The notes below the pieces were generated by a model. The model had not been told where the DNA came from. It saw only the letters and a list, made by a program, of their open reading frames with translations, and did not search any database. Below are positions 41,579-49,138 of a DNA stretch of 64,000 nt, in pieces. Made by a program: the position numbers and the translations under genes. Every line of letters begins with the position of its first letter. Position 1 is the stretch's first letter. The stretch comes from Treponema sp. (GTDB lineage Bacteria; Spirochaetota; Spirochaetia; Treponematales; Treponemataceae). The stretch spans positions 3,636 to 67,635 of the forward strand of contig JAEDJA010000011.1 in NCBI GenBank assembly GCA_016296575.1, read 5' to 3'.

Positions 41579-42191
41579 ATATTTTTTCTGCACGCTTTTT
41601 TTTAAGATTGTTAAAGTTCTTTTTGGCTTCGTAGTCAATAATGGCTCCTAAAATCATGCCTATAGACATGCCAATTGCCATACCAATAGGCATGTTACCA
41701 CGGGCTTGTCCTATACTTATACCGCAGCTCATACCTAAAAGCCAGTATACAGTAAAGATTGGTGCAGGAAGCTTTTCATGAACAAGATAATTGTGATCTG
41801 TCTCGTCTTCCTTGAATTTACGTGCAATAAGTGCTTCTTCAAGCTCTTTTGACAGATTGCTTTTAAGAATCTGAATAAAGCATACGTTATCTATGTAACT
41901 TAATGTTGATCCAACAGCAAAAATCATTTCACTAAGTTCATGTTTTGACATATCTTTAGTAAGTTTGATTTTCATCTGTGTAGTTTTAGTATCATCTGGA
42001 TTTGTAAAACTGATTTCAGCCATTGGTTCATCTTCAAATTTTTTACCCGTAATTTTAATTTCTTCTTTGGATAAACGCTTGAAAACTTTCCATGGTTCTT
42101 CAAAAGGGGATGTGCTGGTAGTACCGTTATAATCCACTTTAAAGAATTTACTTTTAATAGATTTAATTTTTGTCTTTTTTTCTTTGCTCAT
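41571..42191 (-). CDS. Small membrane protein of unknown function
   Basis: A 206-residue protein: a basic N-terminus, a soluble domain of about 140 residues, then two membrane helices (about 146-166 and 168-186) rich in Gly, Met and Ile (MPIGMAIGMSIGMILGAIID), and a basic tail. The middle part (MKIKLTKDMSKHELSEMIFAVGSTLSYID) has no family I recognise. The glycine-zipper-like helix may mediate oligomerisation. It is convergent with, and overlaps by 8 nt, the arabinofuranosidase gene. Its promoter is 8 nt from the ATG, so the mRNA is probably leaderless. Confidence 0.7.
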   Translation of the reverse strand: MSKEKKTKIKSIKSKFFKVDYNGTTSTSPFEEPWKVFKRLSKEEIKITGKKFEDEPMAEISFTNPDDTKTTQMKIKLTKDMSKHELSEMIFAVGSTLSYIDNVCFIQILKSNLSKELEEALIARKFKEDETDHNYLVHEKLPAPIFTVYWLLGMSCGISIGQARGNMPIGMAIGMSIGMILGAIIDYEAKKNFNNLKKKRAEKISN

Positions 42192-42199
42192 ATCATCTT

Positions 42200-42227
42200 A
42201 TTATACAAGGATATATACAGATTTCAA
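42200..42227 (-). promoter_or_regulatory. Promoter of the small membrane protein gene, leaderless layout
   Basis: TTGAAA (42222-42227), 16-nt spacer, TATAAT (42200-42205), 8 nt to the ATG at 42191. No ribosome site. Confidence 0.55.
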
Positions 42228-42283
42228 TCTAATTTTCCCTGAAGTCCAGTTTTGGACAGTTTTTAGTTTTTAATATAATAAAT

Positions 42284-42319
42284 AAAAAAAAAGACATCCT
42301 CGAAAGAAGATGTCTTTTA
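42284..42319 (-). terminator. Rho-independent terminator of tRNA-Gly
   Basis: Arms AAAGACATC and GATGTCTTT around a 10-nt-plus loop, with a U run on the minus strand, immediately after the tRNA. Confidence 0.85.
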
Positions 42320-42320
42320 G

Positions 42321-42393
42321 AGCGGCAGAAGGGAGTCGAACCCTCGTCTCCAGCTTGGAAGGCTGGGATAATGAGCCGTTATATGACTGCCGC
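42321..42393 (-). tRNA. tRNA-Gly (anticodon TCC)
   Basis: 73 nt: acceptor GCGGCAG/CTGCCGC, anticodon arm CCAGC-CTTCCAA-GCTGG, T-arm GAGGG-TTCGACT-CCCTT, discriminator T. The D-stem is short and AT-only (3 bp), as is common for tRNA-Gly. CCA not encoded. Confidence 0.96.
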
Positions 42394-42405
42394 ATTGATG
42401 TTTAT

Positions 42406-42434
42406 ATATTATAAAGTTGCGTATTTTTTGTCAA
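42406..42434 (-). promoter_or_regulatory. Promoter of tRNA-Gly
   Basis: TTGACA (42429-42434), 17-nt spacer, TAATAT (42406-42411); a TATAAT two bases farther upstream gives a 15-nt spacer. Confidence 0.7.
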
Positions 42435-42461
42435 TAACCTTTGTAAAAAAAAATAATAATT

Positions 42462-42490
42462 TTGATTTTTTATGATATAAGTTTTATAAT
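42462..42490 (+). promoter_or_regulatory. Promoter of the NCS2 permease gene
   Basis: TTGATT, 17-nt spacer, TATAAT, about 28 nt of leader with an AAGGAG site. Too short for a purine riboswitch. Confidence 0.7.
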
Positions 42491-42525
42491 AGAAGCTACC
42501 TTTTTTCATTAATAAGGAGAAAAAA

Positions 42526-43830
42526 ATGGAAAAATTATTCAAACTCAAGGAACATGGTACCAGCGTTAGCCGTGAAATCGTAGCTGGTATTACAACCTTC
42601 CTTGCTATGGCTTACATTCTTGCTGTAAACCCTGGAATGCTAGGTGAAACTGGTATGGGATTCGGTCCTGTATTTACTGCTACTGCTATTGCATCTGCAA
42701 TTGCTACATTGGTAATGGCCTTCTGGGCAAATCTTCCTGTAGCTCTTGCTCCTGGAATGGGATTGAACGCCTTCTTTACATACACTGTATGTTTTGGTAT
42801 GGGTTGTTCATGGCAGCTTGCTCTTACTGCTGTATTCGTTGAAGGTATTATTTTCATCGTGCTTTCACTTTTTGGAATCCGTGAAAAAATCATTAACGCA
42901 ATTCCACAAGGAATGAAAAAAGCAGTTGCCGTTGGTATTGGTCTTTTTATTGCCCTTATCGGTCTTGCAAATGCAGGAATCGTTGCATCTGATACAGGTA
43001 CAATTATTGGATTTGTAAACTTCAATATGAAGAGTGCAGCTGCAATTGTTTGTATTATTGGTCTTGTTCTTACAATTGTTCTTTACATTCTTAAAGTTCC
43101 TGGTGCAATTCTTCTTGCCATTATTATTACAACAATCATTGGTATTCCTTTTGGTGTTACAACAGTTCCAGCTGGATGGAAACCATTCAGTCTTCCAGAA
43201 GCACCACATCTGTTCAAATTTGAATGGGGTGGAGTATTCACTGTAAAATTCTTTGTAATCATGTTTACATTCCTCTTTACAGATCTTTTCGATACTATCG
43301 GAACACTTATGGGTGTAACACAGCAGGCTGGTCTTGTTGATTCAAAGGGAAATATTCCAAAAGCAAAACAGGCTCTTATGGCTGACTCAATCGGTACAGT
43401 AGCAGGTGCTTGTCTTGGTACATCTACAGTTACTTCATTTGTTGAATCATCTTCTGGTGTTGCTGCCGGTGGACGCACAGGTCTTACTTCTGTAACAACT
43501 GGTGTTCTTTTCCTTCTGGCTCTCTTTATGACACCACTTTTCGCACTTATTCCTAGTGCAGCTACAGCTCCTGCTCTTATCTTCGTAGGTTACCTTATGA
43601 TGCAGCAGGTTGTAGATATTGACTTCAAAGATCCAACAGAAGGTGTTCCAGCATTTATCGCAATTATTGTTATGCCATTTGCATACTCAATTTCAAAAGG
43701 TATTGCATTCGGTATGATTGCTTACGTAATTGCCAAAGTAGCAGGAAAGAAAACAAAAGATATTCCTGTAGCTACTTGGGTACTTGCTGTTATTTTCGTT
43801 GCTGATATTATTTTTGAAGCAGTAAAATAA
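42526..43830 (+). CDS. NCS2 family purine (guanine/hypoxanthine) permease
   Basis: A 434-residue inner-membrane transporter of the AzgA/PbuG branch (COG2252), with about 12-14 membrane helices. Family marks: the start FKLKEHGTSVSREIVAGITTFLAMAYILAVNP, then ALAPGMGLNAFF, FTFLFTDLFDTIGTLMGV and GTSTVTSFVESSSGVAAGGRTGLTS. It would take up adenine, guanine or hypoxanthine with protons. A host-associated treponeme lacking purine synthesis would need it, but that is inference. It has its own promoter and stops 2 nt before the convergent CCA-enzyme gene. Confidence 0.94.
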   Translation: MEKLFKLKEHGTSVSREIVAGITTFLAMAYILAVNPGMLGETGMGFGPVFTATAIASAIATLVMAFWANLPVALAPGMGLNAFFTYTVCFGMGCSWQLALTAVFVEGIIFIVLSLFGIREKIINAIPQGMKKAVAVGIGLFIALIGLANAGIVASDTGTIIGFVNFNMKSAAAIVCIIGLVLTIVLYILKVPGAILLAIIITTIIGIPFGVTTVPAGWKPFSLPEAPHLFKFEWGGVFTVKFFVIMFTFLFTDLFDTIGTLMGVTQQAGLVDSKGNIPKAKQALMADSIGTVAGACLGTSTVTSFVESSSGVAAGGRTGLTSVTTGVLFLLALFMTPLFALIPSAATAPALIFVGYLMMQQVVDIDFKDPTEGVPAFIAIIVMPFAYSISKGIAFGMIAYVIAKVAGKKTKDIPVATWVLAVIFVADIIFEAVK

Positions 43831-43832
43831 TC

Positions 43833-45212
43833 TTATATATAGCTTTTTGCAACGGCCATGAGCTTTTCGTGGTCGTTCATCTGGGGATCTTCAAGAACGG
43901 ATTCAAAAAGTTCGTTCAGAATGATCCCGATTTTTTTGCCCTGAACACCAAGGCTAAGTAAGTCTTTTCCATTAATTTTAAGATCTTTTAGTGAAAGAGC
44001 ATCATCCTTTAAGAGAACATCCTTGATTCTGTCAGAAAATTCAACAAAAAGATCTGTAGAAAGACTTTGTGGACTAACTTTTTTATTGTGCATACCATAA
44101 ATATCAGAAAGTCTTAAATCAAATAAATCTTCTATATTCTCTTTTCCAACTCTTACAATAAATCTTCTTACAGCACCGTTACTCCAGTTTGTTTCATAGT
44201 GGTACATATGATTTTTAATAAGGTGACAAACATGTTCAATTTCCTTATTAGAAAATTTAAGGCGTGTCATGATTTCAAAAGCAATTTCAGCACCAATAAA
44301 ATCATGGTTATAAAAACTGATTTTTTCAAAACCGTCTTCCATTGAAACACGTTTTGCTTTGGGTTTACCAATATCATGAAGGAGGGCTGCTAATCTAATC
44401 AAAGGTTTTTCTTTTGGAGCACCGTCGCAGGCATAAAAAAGATGATCCAATACGTCAAATTCATGATAACCACGTTTGTCGCTTTGAACACATCCTCGGC
44501 AAATAGTAAATTCTGGAATAAAAAGATTTAGAATGCCTGTTTCTTCCATCAGTTTAAGACCAACTGAAGGGTATTGGCTTTTCATCATCTTCATAAATTC
44601 ATCACGAAAACGTTCTATGCTTATTGAAAGCGATTTTTTTTGTATATCTTCTTTAAAAATCTCTAAATATGTCTTTTTTTCTATACTAAAATTCAGCTGA
44701 CTTGCAAACCGTAAGGCTCTTACAGGACGAAGCCCATCTTCCATAAAACGCTCGTGTGCATTGCCTACCGTTCGTATAATCTTTTTCTTTATATCTTTTC
44801 TTCCTCCAAATGGATCAACAATACTTCCATCCTTTAAATCAACAGCAATGGCATTCATTGTAAAATCACGTCTGGAAAGATCTTCTTGGATTGTAGCAGC
44901 ATATTCTATTTTATCCGGGTGACGGCCGTCTGAATAATCACTTTCTGTTCGGAAGGTGGTAACTTCAATTTCTTGCTTCATGAAATGTACTGTAACTGTT
45001 CCATGGGCAATTCCTGTAGGAACTACAAATTTGAACATTTTCATTACATCTTCAGGTTTTGCATTAGTTGCAACATCCCAATCTGAACAGGGTTTATTTA
45101 AGAAAATATCTCGGACTGCACCACCAACAAGATATGCCTTAAATCCATAGTCTTCAAAAACCATGTTAAATTTTCTGAGAATTTCATCTATTTTGATTTT
45201 TTTTGAAAACAA
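43833..45212 (-). CDS. cca: CCA tRNA nucleotidyltransferase
   Basis: A 459-residue class II nucleotidyltransferase. The head has LVGGAVRDIFLNKPCSDWDVATNA (catalytic DxD), then RRDFTMNAIAVD and GLRPVRALRFASQL; an HD domain lies in the C-terminal half (LAALLHDIGKPKAKRV). Since the tRNA genes here lack CCA, this is likely the CCA-adding enzyme; a poly(A) polymerase role is possible. I chose the TTG at 45212, 1 nt after the upstream stop and 6 nt after GCGGGG; a TTG at 45236 would add eight residues. It is coupled to the small membrane gene upstream. Confidence 0.92.
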   Translation of the reverse strand: MFSKKIKIDEILRKFNMVFEDYGFKAYLVGGAVRDIFLNKPCSDWDVATNAKPEDVMKMFKFVVPTGIAHGTVTVHFMKQEIEVTTFRTESDYSDGRHPDKIEYAATIQEDLSRRDFTMNAIAVDLKDGSIVDPFGGRKDIKKKIIRTVGNAHERFMEDGLRPVRALRFASQLNFSIEKKTYLEIFKEDIQKKSLSISIERFRDEFMKMMKSQYPSVGLKLMEETGILNLFIPEFTICRGCVQSDKRGYHEFDVLDHLFYACDGAPKEKPLIRLAALLHDIGKPKAKRVSMEDGFEKISFYNHDFIGAEIAFEIMTRLKFSNKEIEHVCHLIKNHMYHYETNWSNGAVRRFIVRVGKENIEDLFDLRLSDIYGMHNKKVSPQSLSTDLFVEFSDRIKDVLLKDDALSLKDLKINGKDLLSLGVQGKKIGIILNELFESVLEDPQMNDHEKLMAVAKSYI

Positions 45213-45213
45213 T

Positions 45214-45579
45214 TTATAGCCCCGCTGAAATAACAATCATCATATTTGAAAAGAACAGGAGGCTCAATCCAACTCCTGCACAAAGAATCATTAATATCAT
45301 CTGAATAATACCAGTGATGATTTTTTTCTGATTTGTAAAGAAACGTAATATATGGGAAATAAAATTTATTACAGAAAAACAGATAAGCAGGGATGAAAAT
45401 ACTGAAATTGTTTCTAAAATCATTGACTGACTGCTGTCTGAAAAAATCTGATAATTTCCCATCAAAAAAACTAAAAAAAGCAGCAAATCAACAACAAGGA
45501 ATATAATTTCTGCATAAAGTGAAAGACGCTGGAAAAAAGAGAATCCTGTATTGTTTTCCGAATGTTTTTTGTTTCTCAA
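45214..45579 (-). CDS. Small membrane protein of unknown function
   Basis: A 121-residue protein with three to four hydrophobic helices (about 22-43, 55-77, 88-110) and a basic, polar N-terminus (MRNKKHSENNTGFSFFQRL). No family recognised. The start codon would be TTG at 45579, with TATAAT 9 nt upstream and no ribosome site. It is coupled to cca by a 1-nt gap. It diverges from the SPFH-like gene and their putative -10 boxes overlap. Confidence 0.6.
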   Translation of the reverse strand: MRNKKHSENNTGFSFFQRLSLYAEIIFLVVDLLLFLVFLMGNYQIFSDSSQSMILETISVFSSLLICFSVINFISHILRFFTNQKKIITGIIQMILMILCAGVGLSLLFFSNMMIVISAGL

Positions 45580-45601
45580 GATTGATTTATTATATCTGAA
45601 A

Positions 45602-46291
45602 ATGTATGATTATTCTATTATGAAAAGATTTCTGGCATTTTTATTACTGCTTGCCCTTGCTTCAGGTGTAGTTGTCTATTTAGGTTGGACAACTTTAAAA
45701 GTGCCTGCAGGGAAATGTGGAGTACTCATTACCAAAACCCATGGAATTGATGAAAATCCTCTTGAGAATGGAAAATTCGTCTGGAAATGGCAGACTCTTC
45801 TTCCTACAAATACTACAGTTAAAATCTTTTCGATTAGTCCTCATTTTTCCACTCATACCATCACAGGTTCTTTGCCTTCTGCTGATATTTACGCTTTGAA
45901 TACAGGCGTTTCTTCCGCATTTTCCTGGCGTTTTACTTTTGATATAACTATTTACACCAGCTCACAAAATATAGTTGAGCTTTTAAGAGAAGAAAAAATT
46001 TCAAGTGATGAAGATCTTAAGGCCTATCTTGATGATGCTGCACAAACAATTTCCCAGCTTGCTTCTTCGTATATATTACAAAAAGTAAAAACCGACCGGC
46101 ATTTTAATCCGGAAAGTATTCGAATGAGCGATCTTTTTAAATATATTTCTTATGGCAATGAGTATCCTCTTGTTGAAGTTGAACATTTTGCCATTACAGA
46201 ATCAGTTGTTCCGGATTACGAGTTGTATGAACAAACCAGAAACTCGGTTTTAAATCCATCAGTAGAAAATGTAAGTGAGGTGACACTTTGA
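45602..46291 (+). CDS. Single-pass SPFH/band-7-like membrane protein
   Basis: About 229 residues: one N-terminal membrane helix (KRFLAFLLLLALASGVVVYLG) and an extracytoplasmic domain. The opening VPAGKCGVLITKTHGI and ALNTGVSSAFSWRFTFDI are in the style of the SPFH/prohibitin domain, followed by a helical part (SDEDLKAYLDDAAQTISQLASSYIL). The family link is tentative. I chose the ATG at 45602 because a TATTAT lies 8 nt upstream; the ATG at 45620 (MKRFL) is equally plausible. Its end overlaps the start of the glycogen synthase gene by 4 nt (ATGA-type), so the two are coupled. Role unknown. Confidence 0.6.
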   Translation: MYDYSIMKRFLAFLLLLALASGVVVYLGWTTLKVPAGKCGVLITKTHGIDENPLENGKFVWKWQTLLPTNTTVKIFSISPHFSTHTITGSLPSADIYALNTGVSSAFSWRFTFDITIYTSSQNIVELLREEKISSDEDLKAYLDDAAQTISQLASSYILQKVKTDRHFNPESIRMSDLFKYISYGNEYPLVEVEHFAITESVVPDYELYEQTRNSVLNPSVENVSEVTL

Positions 46292-47829
46292 ACATATGGA
46301 TTGCCAGTATGGAATGTGCAGGAATTGCAGAGGCGGGCGGTGTAAAAAACGTAACACAGAGTCTTTGTAAAACATTGCAATCCTTTTCACATAATACAAC
46401 TTTATTCATTCCTTTTTATAAATGTACAAATGCTGATAATGTGCTTTTTGAAGATGAAATGCCTCTTGCATCTTCGGTTAGAATCTGTGATCAGGAAGCT
46501 GCGTTCATTTATAAACGTGCTATTTCTCTTGATGGAAACTATAATATTGTCTTTATCATGCATGAAGCTTTTTCTGAAAAGGAAGCTGTTTATACTTATA
46601 CTTCCAATGAAGAAGCTCAGAATCCTTTACATAAGAAAGGAACCGGGCATAAAGATACTCTTTTCATGAATACTCTTTTTGCTAAAGCTGTTGCAAAATA
46701 TGTAAATTATCTTACGCCGGAAAAAAAGCCTAAAATTATTCACTGTCAGGATGCATCTACAGCCATGATTCCATTGTTTCTTGAAAATAAGAACATCCGT
46801 ACAGTGGTTTCAATTCATAATGCTGGTCCTGCTTATCATCATTATTATGCAAATTCCGGTGAAGCTAGCTGGTACTGCCACATTATTTCCGAAGCTTTTG
46901 ACGGATGTTTGAATTATGATAAGGTTGAACCATTCCTTGTTGCTTACAAATACGGTGCTAAGCTTGCAACTGTAAGTGAAGTTTATGCAGAAGAACTTTC
47001 AAATCCTTTTTTTGATAAACTGACAGAAAATCTTTCTTCAATCTTTTTTTCAAAAGGCATTAAGATTACTGGAATTACAAATGGTATTGATTTTGACCGC
47101 TATGATCCTCGTGATACAAATGTTTCAGGTCTTCCTTACTCGTTTAATCCCAAAATAATGGATCTTAAAGGGAAAATTAAATGCCGTGAATATTTTCTTG
47201 ATAAAGTGAATACTCCGATTCAGGGTGAAAATGGTCTTATAAAAGTATTTGGCAGCATTGAAAAAGAACTTCCTCCAAATGCCATCTTTATTGGATACCA
47301 CGGAAGATTTGCAAGTCAAAAGGGAATTGATGTTCTTATTTCTTCCATTTCACCAATCCTTCAAACTTTTGACAATGTATATTTTATCTCCATGGGGCAG
47401 GGCGAAACTGAACTTGAAGAAAAAATGATTGATAAGTGTCGTGAACATCCTGGAAAGGTGCTTTTCTTGAACGGGTATGAAAAAACTCTTGCTCGTCTTA
47501 CCACAGTTTCTTCAGATTTTATGGCTTTCCCAAGCTTTTATGAACCTTGTGGTCTTGAAGATTTTATTGCAAATATTTATGCCAGTCTTCCTGTTGCTCA
47601 TAGAACTGGTGGACTTAATAAAATCATCAATAAAAAAACTGGTTATACTTACGCACCTAATACAAGTGAAAATCTTGTTGCGGCACTTACTCTTGCTATT
47701 ACAACCAAAATGGAAAATCCGTCTAAAATTTCTAAAATGATTGTTAATGGTTTTGATAATGTAGGTATAAATTATCAGTGGAATAATGTTATAAAAAACA
47801 AATATCTTCCGCTGTATGAAGAAAAATAA
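46288..47829 (+). CDS. glgA: Glycogen/starch synthase, GT5
   Basis: A 513-residue glucosyltransferase that extends alpha-1,4-glucan. N-terminal Rossmann domain: HCQDASTAMIP and SIHNAGPAYHHYYANSG; C-terminal GT-B domain: GRFASQKGIDVLI and PSFYEPCGLEDFIANIYASLPVAHRTGGL (E-X7-E-like). The usual N-terminal K-x-G-G-L, where the lysine binds ADP-glucose, reads EAGGV here with Glu at residue 15, which is unusual. So donor preference may differ. No other glycogen genes are adjacent. It is coupled to the SPFH-like gene by a 4-nt overlap. Confidence 0.85.
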   Translation: MNIWIASMECAGIAEAGGVKNVTQSLCKTLQSFSHNTTLFIPFYKCTNADNVLFEDEMPLASSVRICDQEAAFIYKRAISLDGNYNIVFIMHEAFSEKEAVYTYTSNEEAQNPLHKKGTGHKDTLFMNTLFAKAVAKYVNYLTPEKKPKIIHCQDASTAMIPLFLENKNIRTVVSIHNAGPAYHHYYANSGEASWYCHIISEAFDGCLNYDKVEPFLVAYKYGAKLATVSEVYAEELSNPFFDKLTENLSSIFFSKGIKITGITNGIDFDRYDPRDTNVSGLPYSFNPKIMDLKGKIKCREYFLDKVNTPIQGENGLIKVFGSIEKELPPNAIFIGYHGRFASQKGIDVLISSISPILQTFDNVYFISMGQGETELEEKMIDKCREHPGKVLFLNGYEKTLARLTTVSSDFMAFPSFYEPCGLEDFIANIYASLPVAHRTGGLNKIINKKTGYTYAPNTSENLVAALTLAITTKMENPSKISKMIVNGFDNVGINYQWNNVIKNKYLPLYEEK

Positions 47830-47859
47830 AATATTTTTACAAAAAAGGTGTATAACCTG

Positions 47860-47888
47860 TTGACACTAACAGCGTAAAAGTATATTAT
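47860..47888 (+). promoter_or_regulatory. Promoter of the tRNA-Thr/tRNA-Tyr operon
   Basis: Perfect TTGACA, 17-nt spacer, TATTAT. The spacer begins CTAAC, as in the tRNA-Phe promoter. Confidence 0.8.
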
Positions 47889-47916
47889 AAACATCGTTCA
47901 GCACAAATGAACACTT

Positions 47917-47989
47917 GCTGCTTTAGCTCAGCTGGTAGAGCACGTGATTTGTAATCTCGGGGTCGTGGGTCCAAATCCTACAAGCAGCT
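47917..47989 (+). tRNA. tRNA-Thr (anticodon TGT) with atypical T-loop
   Basis: 73 nt: acceptor GCTGCTT/AAGCAGC (perfect), D-arm GCTC/GAGC, anticodon arm CGTGA-TTTGTAA-TCTCG with a T29-T41 mismatch, T-arm GTGGG-TCCAAAT-CCTAC. Position 55 of the T-loop is C in place of the invariant T (pseudouridine). Discriminator T. The gene looks otherwise intact and is co-transcribed with tRNA-Tyr 5 nt downstream. Confidence 0.9.
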
Positions 47990-47994
47990 TACAT

Positions 47995-48076
47995 GGGGAG
48001 TTTCTAGAGTGGTCAAATAGGACAGACTGTAAATCTGTTGCCTCCGGCTTCCAAGGTTCGAATCCTTGACTCCCCA
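47995..48076 (+). tRNA. tRNA-Tyr (anticodon GTA)
   Basis: 82 nt class II tRNA: acceptor GGGGAGT/ACTCCCC, anticodon arm ACAGA-CTGTAAA-TCTGT, long variable arm, normal TTCGAAT T-loop, discriminator A. CCA not encoded. Confidence 0.97.
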
Positions 48077-48083
48077 ATAAACT

Positions 48084-48112
48084 GAGTCAGATAATACTGA
48101 CTCTTTTTTTTT
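48084..48112 (+). terminator. Terminator of the tRNA-Thr/Tyr operon
   Basis: GAGTCAG, 6-nt loop, CTGACTC, then nine T. Confidence 0.93.
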
Positions 48113-48139
48113 GTCTTTTTTATATCAATCCTTTTTTTC

Positions 48140-48168
48140 TTGAATATTTTGATTTTTTATCCTATGAT
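48140..48168 (+). promoter_or_regulatory. Promoter of the MBL hydrolase operon
   Basis: TTGAAT, 17-nt spacer, TATGAT; the first gene starts at 48200 after a GAGGGA ribosome site. Confidence 0.6.
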
Positions 48169-48199
48169 AATTAGGATTTAAGTATTTCAAGAGGGAAAG

Positions 48200-49138
48200 A
48201 TGAAAATTCAGTTTTGGGGAGTTAGAGGTTCTATTCCAGCACCACTTACACCTCAGCAGATTCAATCCAAGATTATTGCCGCTGTTCAAAGAATTACTCC
48301 AAAGGATATTGAAAATTCTGATTCAAGAGAACGTTTTATTTCCAGTCTTCCTTCCTGGATTTTTGGAACTACCGGCGGAAATACTCCATGTACTGTTATA
48401 ACTGATGGTCCAACAAAAATCATCCTTGATATGGGCTCTGGTCTCCGTGCTTATGGTAAGTCACAGGGCTGTCTTGAAGGACTTAGAAGGTATCACATAT
48501 TTTCATCTCATTTCCATTGGGATCATATTCATGGACTTCCTTTTTTTGATCCTGCTTTTATGAAAGATTCTGAAATTCATTTTTATTCACCATTTCCAAA
48601 GGCAAAACAGATTCTTCAAAATCAAATGAAACGTCCTTATTTTCCAGTTCCATTTGAAGCTTTTACCGAGAATTTTAATTTTCATTTATTAAAACCACGC
48701 AAGTCCATTGAGCTGGAAGGCTTTACAGTAAACTGGTGTACAATGGCACATCCAGGAAATTCCTTTGCTTATTCCTTCGAAAAAGATGGAAAGAAATTTG
48801 TTTATGCAACAGATGTTGAACTTCGTACGGTAGATTTTGTTAAAGATGAAAGAACTGTGCCTGTTTTTGAAAACGCTGACTGCATTGTTGTTGACAGTCA
48901 GTACACTGTAGAAGAAGCCTGCCGCAAAGTTAACTGGGGACATTCTGCATTCTGTTATGCCATAGATTTTGCTGTTTTCTGGAATATTAAACACGTTTAT
49001 TTGTATCATCACGAACCAACTTACGACGATAAAAAACTTCATTCAATTCTTCAGGCAGCACGCTGGTATGCTCAGTATATCAACCGCTCAGATATTAAAA
49101 TTCACCTGGCCAAAGAATCCAGAGAGATCATTTTATGA
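48200..49138 (+). CDS. MBL-fold metallohydrolase
   Basis: A 312-residue metallo-beta-lactamase-fold enzyme: FWGVRGSIPAP at the start, GGNTPCTVI, then the metal motif SSHFHWDHIHGLPFF (H104, H106, D108, H109), with later ligands in AHPGNS, DSQY and YHHEP. This belongs to the PhnP/cyclic-phosphodiesterase-like group in which a GVRGS...GGNTxC opening is typical, and is distinct from the RNase Z at 13.1 kb. Substrate unknown. It overlaps mltG by 4 nt (ATGA) and begins a run of genes that continues through dnaG and rpoD. Confidence 0.87.
   Translation: MKIQFWGVRGSIPAPLTPQQIQSKIIAAVQRITPKDIENSDSRERFISSLPSWIFGTTGGNTPCTVITDGPTKIILDMGSGLRAYGKSQGCLEGLRRYHIFSSHFHWDHIHGLPFFDPAFMKDSEIHFYSPFPKAKQILQNQMKRPYFPVPFEAFTENFNFHLLKPRKSIELEGFTVNWCTMAHPGNSFAYSFEKDGKKFVYATDVELRTVDFVKDERTVPVFENADCIVVDSQYTVEEACRKVNWGHSAFCYAIDFAVFWNIKHVYLYHHEPTYDDKKLHSILQAARWYAQYINRSDIKIHLAKESREIIL

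Noticed and set aside
42191..42525. Possible purine riboswitch before the NCS2 permease
   Set aside because: The promoter is at 42462-42490, leaving about 28 nt of leader, too short for an aptamer.
45588..45594. Overlapping divergent -10 boxes (TATTAT/TATAAT) between the 121-residue and SPFH-like genes
   Set aside because: No acceptable -35 hexamer at the right spacing on either strand; kept only as a hint for start choice.
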